A stretch of 20,273 nucleotides of DNA from JAKSUT01 sp045616505 (GTDB lineage: Bacteria > Cyanobacteriota > Vampirovibrionia > Gastranaerophilales > Gastranaerophilaceae): the NCBI GenBank assembly GCA_045616505.1, contig JAZLGV010000105.1:1-20273 (forward strand), given 5' to 3'. Made by a program: the position numbers and the translations under genes. This document shows positions 13,878 to 20,273 of this stretch, in pieces. The notes beneath the pieces are model-generated. The model was given only the letters and a program-made list of their open reading frames with translations, was not told the origin of the DNA and ran no database searches. The number at the start of each line of letters is the position of its first letter. The first letter of the stretch is position 1.

Positions 13878-14861
13878 TTGTCTTTACTAAAAAAAATAGA
13901 TTTATGGTTAAAAATCGCAAGAGGTTATACTTTAGCACAATCTGTTGTTCCATACTGTTTTGCGATATTTTTGGCTTATTGTTCTGCAAAACAAATTAAT
14001 GTATTTTATTCTCTTTTAGGTCTTTTAGCAGTTTTGTTTGTTCAGGCTGCAACAAATATGTTAGATGATTATTTTGATTGGAAATCTGGAAGTGTCGAAA
14101 ATTATAAAAAGCAAATTGAAGAAAAAAATGTTGCAAGAACTCATAAATGTTTTTATTTTGAACAAAATTTGATTACTCCAAAAACTTTATTTTTAGTTAT
14201 TTGCGCATTATTTGTTATAGCTTTTTTATTTGGTGTAATTATTTTTGTTAATTTAGGTTGGTATTTATTGTGGTTTGCGCTAATTTCTGGTATGCTTGCA
14301 ATTTTTTATTCCGAACCACATATAAAACTTTCATCACGTGGGTTTGGTGAAATTTCAATTGGTATAATTTTTGGACCATTGTTGATGATTGCAGCTTATC
14401 TTGTCGCAGGTGGGGTTATTTCAGAATTTATAATTTTTATTTCTGTAATAATGGGTTTATTGATAATGAATATCGCTCACACCCATGCAATAATGGATTT
14501 TGACGCAGATAAAAGTATCGGAAGGTTGACTTTATCAACTTTGGTTAAAACTAAAGAAAATGCAATATTTGTTCAATTTTTGATTTATATTTTGGCTTTT
14601 TTAACAGTTTTAATCGCAGTTTTTAGTAATGTTTTTGATAAATCTTGTTTAATTGTATTTTTAAGTTTTCCGTATGTTTTGGAATTAAAAAAGATAATGA
14701 AAGATAAATCAGCTATAAAAAAATGGTGGTATGGAACTATCGGAAATTGGGAAAAGTATAAAGAAGAAGGCTCTGACTGGTTTATGTTAAGACTTTGCTT
14801 GTCAAGAAATCTTTTAATGTTTTTTATAATTCTTTTTTCAATTTCATTATTGTTTAATTAG
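13878..14861 (+). CDS. UbiA-family prenyltransferase, MenA-like
   Basis: A 327-aa polytopic membrane enzyme that transfers an isoprenoid chain to an aromatic acceptor. The first Asp-rich motif, ATNMLDDYFDWKSG (N60, D63, D64, D67), matches the MenA-type N-L-x-N-D-Y-x-D-x-x-x-G with one N-to-D change. The second lies in HAIMDFDADKSIGRLTL (D207, D211). Between them, YSEPHIKLSSRGFGEISIG and FGPLLM are typical of MenA. About eight hydrophobic segments are visible. The start is TTG 13878 with AGGG about 9 bases upstream. A cytosolic loop at 72-95 is unusually rich in Lys and Glu. No other quinone gene is adjacent, so the quinone or other lipid made is not established. Family call is firm; MenA is a likely but unproven role. 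Confidence 0.83.
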   Translation: MSLLKKIDLWLKIARGYTLAQSVVPYCFAIFLAYCSAKQINVFYSLLGLLAVLFVQAATNMLDDYFDWKSGSVENYKKQIEEKNVARTHKCFYFEQNLITPKTLFLVICALFVIAFLFGVIIFVNLGWYLLWFALISGMLAIFYSEPHIKLSSRGFGEISIGIIFGPLLMIAAYLVAGGVISEFIIFISVIMGLLIMNIAHTHAIMDFDADKSIGRLTLSTLVKTKENAIFVQFLIYILAFLTVLIAVFSNVFDKSCLIVFLSFPYVLELKKIMKDKSAIKKWWYGTIGNWEKYKEEGSDWFMLRLCLSRNLLMFFIILFSISLLFN

Positions 14862-14875
14862 GTAATTGTAATTTG

Positions 14876-14898
14876 AAATATTATAAAGTGTAATATTT
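14876..14898 (+). terminator. Possible weak terminator after the prenyltransferase gene
   Basis: AAATATTA (14876-14883) pairs with TAATATTT (14891-14898) around the loop TAAAGTG. The stem is A/T only and the following T-run is short. It may be a weak terminator or just an AT palindrome. Confidence 0.3.
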
Positions 14899-14927
14899 TA
14901 GTCATTGTTGCCCATTTATGTTAAAAT
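14899..14927 (+). promoter_or_regulatory. Extended -10 promoter against the ATG of the AsmA-like gene
   Basis: TAGTCA (14899-14904, four of six matches to TTGACA), a 17-bp spacer, then TGT-TAAAAT (14919-14927), an extended -10. Seven bases then lead to the ATG at 14935, so a leaderless mRNA is predicted. There is no Shine-Dalgarno. Confidence 0.5.
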
Positions 14928-14934
14928 ATTCACT

Positions 14935-17900
14935 ATGCGTAAACGAATAATAGCATTGATATCGGTTTTATTTTTAGTATTGATGTATTCAATATATTAT
15001 TTTTTAGTGCCTGCAATTATTAATTCTCAAGTGAAAAATGGAATAATTGAACGTGTTGTAAAAGATACTTCAGGCATAACTTTAGATATTACTAATCCAC
15101 GTGTTAAAATGGGACTTTTGCCTTCTATTTGGTTTAGCGCAGATAGTTTCAAAATTGTAGAGGATAATAATTCCCCTTTAGTTGTCGAAAATCTTAAACT
15201 TAAATTGTTGTTGCTTCCTTTAGTGGCAAAGAATTTGGATATAAAAGTATTTTTGAGTGATAAAATCAACGCTGATTGTTCCTTTGACAAGGATTTTAGT
15301 TTTTATATAGGAAATACTTTTATTCCCCCGATGCCTGATATAAAACTTATTATTAAGAATTCAGATGTAAATGTTAAAAATTTTGATATTGCTTTGACCG
15401 ATAAAAAATTTAATCAAAAAATCAAAGTAAAAGGTGATTATTTTATTTTAGATGAATTTGACATAAATAAGAATATATCGTTTGCTACAAAGTTGAAAGC
15501 AGATATAAATTCTAAAAAATCATCAATAGATGCAAAAGTTAATTTTACATTACCTCTTAAAAAAACTTTTTCTAAAAATGATATAGTGTTTGACGGAAGC
15601 TTGAAAAACTTTGATTTGTCGGCAATTTCTCCATACTTGAATTTTGCAACTAAAGGCGAAGTTAAAAATATTGCAGGTGTGGTTAATATTGATGCAAAAA
15701 CAAGTAAAAAAATAATTGGCAAAAAGAATATTGATTGCAAAATAATATTTGATAGTTTTAAATTGCTTACCAAAAGTGGTAATGATATAAATATACCTAA
15801 AAAAATTAATTTCATTTCAAATTTAATAGTTTCAAAAGATTTTTTAGAAATTGTGTCTTCTAATATTAAATTTGATAATTCAGATGTAGAATTAGATGGA
15901 ACTATAAAACGATTAGATTCAAATAATCCCAATTTGAATTTGAATGTTTTAACTAATAAATTAAAAGCTGAAAATGTATTGGAATTACTACCAAATTCTA
16001 ATTTCTCAGATGTTGCAATAAACATTCCAGCAATGAAGAAATATGGCGTGTTTTCTGATGTAAACATGAAATTAAACATAAAAGGAAATGCTAATAAGCC
16101 AAAAGTTTTAGGTTATGTGAATTTGTCAAATTTATATATATTACATCCAATGCCTATTCCAAAAGCTACTATCAATATGAAGTTTACAGGTGAAAAGATT
16201 GATTTGGATGTTCATATTCCTGCAAGCGTGAAAGAATTTGTTGATGTAAAAGGACTTATTGATATGTATGGCAAAAAAAATGCTAATTTACATATTACAA
16301 GTTCTAAAAATGTTGATTTGTCTTTGACAGAAACTATTTTAAATCCTGTTCATGAAGTTTTTGGTTTTGATTTAGGTCCTGTTCCTGATATGAAAATTTC
16401 AGGGTTAGGAAATATTGATTTAAAAACAAAAGGAAATAATTCATCTGCCGAGTTATTAGGAAGGTTTAATTTTAATAATGCTGTTGCAAGTTTTAATGGT
16501 ATTGCTGCCAATGTTGAAAAAGGGACTGGGTATTTGACGTTTAATAAGAAAGATACTCATTTTGTTACAACACAAGCATATTTGAATTCAAAACCTATAA
16601 AAATCGAAGGTGATTGTGATTTGAATGGCAAATTCTTGTTTAATGTTAATTTGCCAAATCAAAATCTTTTCAAACTTGTTAAAATTTTAGAAAAATCACC
16701 AATGTTAAATTTTGCTTCTGATATACCAAAAATGGTTGAGGCAACTTCTGGAAATATAAATTTGGATTTTGAATTAAAAGGAAAAGTTAAAAGCATTGCA
16801 GATTTTGAGTTTGCAAAAAATGTTAATGCTTCAGGGAACATAAAATTATTGGGAAATGATTTTGTTGTAAAAAATCTCCCTATAAAAATAAAAAATGTTT
16901 TAGGAAATGTTCATTTTGTAAACGAAAATGCTGATTTTGATTTGTATCCGTTGTTAGGAAAGAAAAGATTAAAAATTGCGGGTAAAATAAAAGATAAACT
17001 TATTTATACAAAATTAAATTTAAATAATGTAGATTTAGTTTTCCATAAAATTCCGATAAAGGTATTGAGTGGTGCGGTTGAAATAAACGGAAATAAGGTG
17101 TTTGTGAAAAAATTAAATAGTATTTTTGATTCAAAACCTGTGTTTATTAACGGAGCAGTATCAAATGTTTTTAAAATTCCGTATGTAGATATTTATATTT
17201 CTTCAAAAGCAAGTCAAAAATTTATCGATAGTTATTTAAATAAAAAAATTCTTTATCCTGTTATTTCAAAAGGTGATATTGATTATACGATAAAAGCCGT
17301 TGGGGTATTAGATTCTTTGAACATAAAAACAATATTGAATATTCATGAAGGTTCAAGTTTGTATTACATGGGCGCAACTTTAGGTGATGAAGAAAATGGT
17401 GTAAAAATTATTTCTGATGCAGATTTCTTCAAAGATAAAACAGTAAGAATTAATAATATGAAATATGATAAATTAATTCTTTCTCAAAATAATAAAATAT
17501 CTTCTGTTCCACAACTTGATTTAAAAGGTAGTTTCAAAGTTGTGAATAAGATTATAGATATAGAGAATATAAAAATAAAAACAATCAATCCGACTGATGC
17601 AAGATTTTTTAACGTGTTATTTAAAAAACCATTAATAAAACACGGAAGTTTTGAGTCAAATTTGAATGTTTCAGGTCGAATAGACTCTCCAAAATTAGTG
17701 GGTAAATTGTCTTTTGTAGGTATAGATATTCCATTTTTAGATACCACAATAAAAAATATTGGTTTGAATTTTAAAGATAAGGTTATTGAAATTCATTCAA
17801 GCGGTGAATTTTTTTCAAGTGCCGTTAAGTTTTATTCAGTAATGAATAATAGCTTAAAACCGCCGTATGTTTTTGACAAAACTGCTGTTGCAATTGATAC

Positions 17901-18879
17901 TTTAAATTTAGATAAATTTATTTCAAGTCTTGATAAGTTATCAATTGAAGGTAGCGTAAACAAAATGTTTTCTGCTGAAAGAAAATCAAGTTTTGATGTA
18001 AAAGATGTTTCAATAAAATCTTTGCACGTAAGAGCAAAACGTATATTTTCAAAACAGTTTGACGCAACAAATTTTGACACGCACGTATCTTTTTATGATG
18101 AAATTTTTAACGTAAAAGATTTTAAATTTGTTGTGGCAAAAGGTGATGTAAGCGGTGATTTTAAATATAATCTAAAAACTAAAAATACAAATGTTGATTT
18201 ATATATTTCAGATGTTTCAGCGAATAAATTTTTCACTTCAATGTTAGATTTGCCAAATCAATTGTATGGTGATTTGTATGGAGAAGTTCAGCTTTCTTGT
18301 AACGCAAAAACTCATAAAAGTTGTATGAGAACATTAAATGGCAGAGGTGGTTTTAAAGTCTTAAATGGTAGAATGCCTAAATTAGGTTCTTTAGAATATT
18401 TGTTAAAAGCAGGAAACTTGGTTAAAAGTGGTATAACAGGAATTACAATAAATAGTTTGATAGAATTAATTACACCGTTGAGAACAGGTGCTTTTGAAAA
18501 TATTAATGGTACTTTTTCTGTTAAATCAGGTGTTTCAAACGATATTCAAATTTTTACAAAAGGTAGAGATTTGAGTTTGTTCTTGTTGGGTTCGTATGAT
18601 TTTGCTCGTACAAATGCTGATTTTGATATATATGGTAGAGTTTCAAAGAAAATATCAAATGTATTGGGTGCGATTGGTAATACTTCAATTAATACTTTGT
18701 TCAATATTATCCCTGGGGTAAATTTGAATAGCCCAGAACAGTCTGATATTGTTAAAAACTTGAATAAAATTCCAGGCTTTGAATTTAATGATAGGGCTTA
18801 TCGAATATTCACCGTAAAAATTAAAGGTGATATTAATGGCGATAATTATGTTCAAAGTTTTAAATGGGTTGAAGAATAG
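14935..18879 (+). CDS. AsmA-like bridge protein (AsmA/TamB/YhdP superfamily)
   Basis: A giant protein of about 1314 aa. A basic MRKR is followed by one membrane helix (IIALISVLFLVLMYSIYYF), then a very long periplasmic part built of repetitive beta-rich blocks (alternating hydrophobic and polar residues, many NI, KI, DF and VK pairs, G-N-I and K-G-D turns). The C-terminal region (about 1120-1240: RTLNGRGGFKVLNGRMPKL, then GTFSVKSGVSNDIQIFTKG) matches the AsmA C-terminal pattern. Members of this superfamily form grooved beta-taco bridges that move phospholipid from inner to outer membrane. I chose ATG 14935 over TTG 14905, which would lie inside the promoter and precede a normal anchor. Stop TAG at 18877-18879 directly abuts the next gene on the other strand. 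The protein implies a true outer membrane. Family is likely; exact role is inferred. Confidence 0.8.
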   Translation: MRKRIIALISVLFLVLMYSIYYFLVPAIINSQVKNGIIERVVKDTSGITLDITNPRVKMGLLPSIWFSADSFKIVEDNNSPLVVENLKLKLLLLPLVAKNLDIKVFLSDKINADCSFDKDFSFYIGNTFIPPMPDIKLIIKNSDVNVKNFDIALTDKKFNQKIKVKGDYFILDEFDINKNISFATKLKADINSKKSSIDAKVNFTLPLKKTFSKNDIVFDGSLKNFDLSAISPYLNFATKGEVKNIAGVVNIDAKTSKKIIGKKNIDCKIIFDSFKLLTKSGNDINIPKKINFISNLIVSKDFLEIVSSNIKFDNSDVELDGTIKRLDSNNPNLNLNVLTNKLKAENVLELLPNSNFSDVAINIPAMKKYGVFSDVNMKLNIKGNANKPKVLGYVNLSNLYILHPMPIPKATINMKFTGEKIDLDVHIPASVKEFVDVKGLIDMYGKKNANLHITSSKNVDLSLTETILNPVHEVFGFDLGPVPDMKISGLGNIDLKTKGNNSSAELLGRFNFNNAVASFNGIAANVEKGTGYLTFNKKDTHFVTTQAYLNSKPIKIEGDCDLNGKFLFNVNLPNQNLFKLVKILEKSPMLNFASDIPKMVEATSGNINLDFELKGKVKSIADFEFAKNVNASGNIKLLGNDFVVKNLPIKIKNVLGNVHFVNENADFDLYPLLGKKRLKIAGKIKDKLIYTKLNLNNVDLVFHKIPIKVLSGAVEINGNKVFVKKLNSIFDSKPVFINGAVSNVFKIPYVDIYISSKASQKFIDSYLNKKILYPVISKGDIDYTIKAVGVLDSLNIKTILNIHEGSSLYYMGATLGDEENGVKIISDADFFKDKTVRINNMKYDKLILSQNNKISSVPQLDLKGSFKVVNKIIDIENIKIKTINPTDARFFNVLFKKPLIKHGSFESNLNVSGRIDSPKLVGKLSFVGIDIPFLDTTIKNIGLNFKDKVIEIHSSGEFFSSAVKFYSVMNNSLKPPYVFDKTAVAIDTLNLDKFISSLDKLSIEGSVNKMFSAERKSSFDVKDVSIKSLHVRAKRIFSKQFDATNFDTHVSFYDEIFNVKDFKFVVAKGDVSGDFKYNLKTKNTNVDLYISDVSANKFFTSMLDLPNQLYGDLYGEVQLSCNAKTHKSCMRTLNGRGGFKVLNGRMPKLGSLEYLLKAGNLVKSGITGITINSLIELITPLRTGAFENINGTFSVKSGVSNDIQIFTKGRDLSLFLLGSYDFARTNADFDIYGRVSKKISNVLGAIGNTSINTLFNIIPGVNLNSPEQSDIVKNLNKIPGFEFNDRAYRIFTVKIKGDINGDNYVQSFKWVEE

Positions 18880-19047
18880 TTAGTCTTCAGGTAGAAAAAG
18901 AACGGTGTTTCCAAGTGCGTCTAGTGCGTCTTGATAGTGTGTTTTTCCTTTTGTGATTTGTTGATATTCTTTGACGATTTCTAAAATTTCAAATGATGAA
19001 ATTCTTATTGTTTTTCTTCCTGTACTGTTTTCTAATATTTTTGCCAT
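18880..19047 (-). CDS. Small hypothetical protein (55 aa)
   Basis: The ATG at 19047 is preceded by AAAGGA with 8-base spacing, which decides it over an upstream ATG at 19101 that has no ribosome binding site. The 55 residues begin MAKILENSTGRKTIRISSFE and end DALGNTVLFLPED. A short strand (KTIRIS) followed by a helix (SFEILEIVKEYQQI) is suggestive of ribbon-helix-helix DNA-binding proteins, but the match is too short to claim. The C-terminus is acidic. No toxin partner is beside it. Its stop codon directly abuts the stop codon of the AsmA-like gene with no gap and no terminator between, so the two transcripts must overlap. Confidence 0.6.
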   Translation of the reverse strand: MAKILENSTGRKTIRISSFEILEIVKEYQQITKGKTHYQDALDALGNTVLFLPED

Positions 19048-19282
19048 TTTTCTAATCCTTTCTTGTTGTATTTTTATCATCGGATAAAAGTTCGAAAACA
19101 TTAGTAAAATAAACCTTTTTGCTTAGAAATTTTTGTTAAGATTTTAATTGAAATAAAAAATATTGTATTTGTATTTTCTTTGTTTTATATTTTTGTAAAG
19201 AAAAAAGGAAAAACAAGCAATTTATTTTTTTACCCTTTTTAAAAGATATGTGAAACGTAAAGAATTAGAGGAATAAAAAATT

Positions 19283-19363
19283 ATGATGATTCAATCAATA
19301 AATGCTTTGACAAATGCACCAAGCACAACAACAGTAAAAGCCCCTCAACCTCAAACACCATAG
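19283..19363 (+). other. 26-codon ORF ending in TAG, in frame with the downstream lipoprotein gene
   Basis: ATG ATG at 19283 follows AGAGGA by 11 bases and encodes MMIQSINALTNAPSTTTVKA plus PQPQTP, then TAG at 19361-19363. The same frame stays open for more than 900 bases beyond that stop. The composition (Asn, Gln, Thr, Pro; MMIQSIN) resembles the N-terminus of the protease at 12531-13556 (MQISAIQNIN). It may be the original N-terminus of the next gene cut off by a CAG-to-TAG change, or an upstream leader ORF. Other genes here end in TAG (1374, 4896, 11127, 18879), so TAG is a normal stop. Confidence 0.5.
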
Positions 19364-19399
19364 TTTGAAGGTTTGGGAGTAAATAAAACAGGAAAAACA

Positions 19400-20273
19400 A
19401 TGAAAGCGTTGGCAGCAGCAGCAATTCTTGGAATGGCAGCCGTTGGGATGTCAAGTTGCGTACAACCAACAGACCCAACAATTATAGAAGAACCAACAGA
19501 AAAAGAAGAAACAACACCAGTTGAGGAAGATGAAACTATCACTGATGATGAGGAAACAACTCCTGTTGAAGACGAAGAAACAAAACCAATCGTTGACGAA
19601 GAAACTAAACCAATCGGTGGCGAAGAAACTAAACCAATCGGTGGCGAAGAAACTAAGCCAATCGGTGGTGAAGAGGAAACTAAACCTGTAATTGGCGAAG
19701 ACGAAGAAACTAAGCCTGTAATTGGTGAAGATGAAGAAACTAAGCCAGTCGTTGATGATGAAGAAACAAAACCAATCGGTGGTGAAGAAGAAATCACAAA
19801 CCCTGAAGATATAAAAGAAATTGGTACAAGTCCAATTATCTTAAATGATACTATTTCGCAAACTTTAGCAAAGACTGAAACATATAAAGTTTTAAGCGAA
19901 GTAGGTTTTGAAAATATCACAGGTGTTGATGTTCCAGTAGAAGCTGGTAAATATCAACCAAAAACAGGTGAAATAGTTGAATTATATTATAACGATCTTG
20001 GAATGTATCCAACAACATATACATTAAATAGAGAATTATCAAAAGACGGACATTTAGTTTATGATTGTTCAAGATATAAAGAAATTTACGGATTAGATTC
20101 ATTGAAAACAAGTATAGGGGAAGATGAATTTGCTTGTGATGCAAAAAACAAAACTTTGACGCATTATACTCCAGATGATAATCCTAACCATTATCAATAT
20201 TCGTATATAAAAATAAATGACGATGGTTCATTTACATATGGAAGATATAAGAATACTCCTAATGACGGTTCTT
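19400..20273 (+). CDS. Repeat-rich putative lipoprotein, 3'-truncated by window edge
   Basis: The frame is open from ATG 19400 to the window end (at least 291 residues). Residues 1-20 form a lipoprotein-type signal peptide: MKALAAAAILGMAAVGMSSC, with Cys20 as the probable lipidated residue. A long acidic Glu/Thr/Pro stalk follows (about 21-135) that includes tandem EETKPI repeats. A globular region of mixed alpha/beta character comes next (about 140 onward, LNDTISQTLAKTETYKVLSE, then GEIVELYYNDLGMYPTTYTL). This is the layout of a surface-anchored domain on a flexible acidic stalk. AGGA lies 6 bases before the ATG. The in-frame segment before it (19283-19363) is cut off by TAG, so this start gives a complete signal peptide. 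I do not recognise the globular domain. Confidence 0.75.
   Translation, partial: MKALAAAAILGMAAVGMSSCVQPTDPTIIEEPTEKEETTPVEEDETITDDEETTPVEDEETKPIVDEETKPIGGEETKPIGGEETKPIGGEEETKPVIGEDEETKPVIGEDEETKPVVDDEETKPIGGEEEITNPEDIKEIGTSPIILNDTISQTLAKTETYKVLSEVGFENITGVDVPVEAGKYQPKTGEIVELYYNDLGMYPTTYTLNRELSKDGHLVYDCSRYKEIYGLDSLKTSIGEDEFACDAKNKTLTHYTPDDNPNHYQYSYIKINDDGSFTYGRYKNTPNDGS
19574..19783 (+). repeat. Tandem coding repeats, EETKPI-type acidic stalk
   Basis: Eight in-frame units in succession: four of 24 bp (19574-19669), then 27, 30, 30 and 27 bp. Each encodes EETKP followed by IVD, IGG, VIGED or VVD variants. The second and third units are identical at the DNA level (EETKPIGG), and neighbours differ by a few bases, as expected for slippage or unequal recombination. 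All units are multiples of three, so copy changes keep the frame. Confidence 0.9.

Noticed and set aside
15438..16079. 213-codon minus-strand open frame inside the AsmA-like gene
   Set aside because: It is a shadow of a long AT-rich gene, with no ribosome binding site or recognisable domain.
19048..19282. Third copy of the paired promoter block (AGCAATTTATTTTTTTACC near 19215)
   Set aside because: Only the first part resembles it. The spacing and the -10 end do not match.
19361..19363. Genome-wide recoding of TAG to a sense codon
   Set aside because: TAG ends several well-supported genes here (cpaB at 4896, the AsmA-like gene at 18879, the genes ending at 1374 and 11127), so it functions as a stop.
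19574..19783. CRISPR array
   Set aside because: Units are contiguous, vary in length by codons and encode EETKPI in frame. There are no spacers.
19351..19920. 189-codon minus-strand open frame rich in Ser, Val and Gly-Leu
   Set aside because: It is the antisense of the EETKPI repeat region. Its periodicity comes from the repeats, and the plus strand has a lipoprotein signal and ribosome binding site.

Overview
The window is strongly AT-rich and reads as chromosomal DNA from a diderm, host-associated bacterium. The best fit is the Gastranaerophilales (gut 'Melainabacteria', the non-photosynthetic sister class of Cyanobacteria). This is inference, from four things: the low-GC coding style, an outer-membrane secretin, a very large AsmA-like envelope protein, and cytosolic-looking N-termini (for example MQISAIQN...NISFCSN at 12531-13556) of a kind I associate with that order. 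Nothing in the window looks like a phage, an insertion sequence or a CRISPR array.

Layout. 1-1374: the 3' part of a GNAT-like acetyltransferase and a coiled-coil hypothetical, closed by a strong bidirectional terminator. 1445-3615, minus strand: a 58-aa hypothetical, then rpsR, ssb and rpsF in the classic S6-SSB-S18 order, then dapF with its own promoter. 3633-3848: a 50-aa small protein divergent from dapF. 3951-10771: a tight Tad/Flp-pilus operon, cpaB-cpaC-cpaE-cpaF-tadB-tadC, with gaps of 17 bp or less and two junctions where genes overlap. 10861-11127: a second small protein of 66 aa. 11241-12524: a secreted TPR-matrixin protease fusion. 12531-13556, minus strand: a HELTH metalloprotease. 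13734-13808: tRNA-Gly(GCC). 13878-14861: a MenA-like UbiA prenyltransferase. 14935-18879: an AsmA-like protein of about 1314 aa. 18880-19047, minus strand: a 55-aa hypothetical. 19283-20273: a repeat-rich lipoprotein running off the window end and preceded in frame by a 26-codon segment that ends in TAG.

How the genes work together. The Tad block supplies the inner-membrane platform (TadB, TadC), the assembly ATPase (CpaF), the localisation ATPase (CpaE), the secretin (CpaC) and its partner (CpaB). No Flp pilin, prepilin peptidase or TadE/F pseudopilin lies in the window, so these must be encoded elsewhere. The two small-protein genes on either side of the block share an almost identical 34-bp promoter element, which suggests co-regulation. 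Several genes (11241, 14935, possibly 622) have a -10 box directly against the ATG, which suggests leaderless transcripts.

The best leads are the paired promoter elements with their unknown small proteins, the in-frame amber codon in front of the terminal lipoprotein, and the TPR-metalloprotease fusion standing near where a TadD-type TPR protein would be expected. No intergenic stretch exceeds 300 bases.
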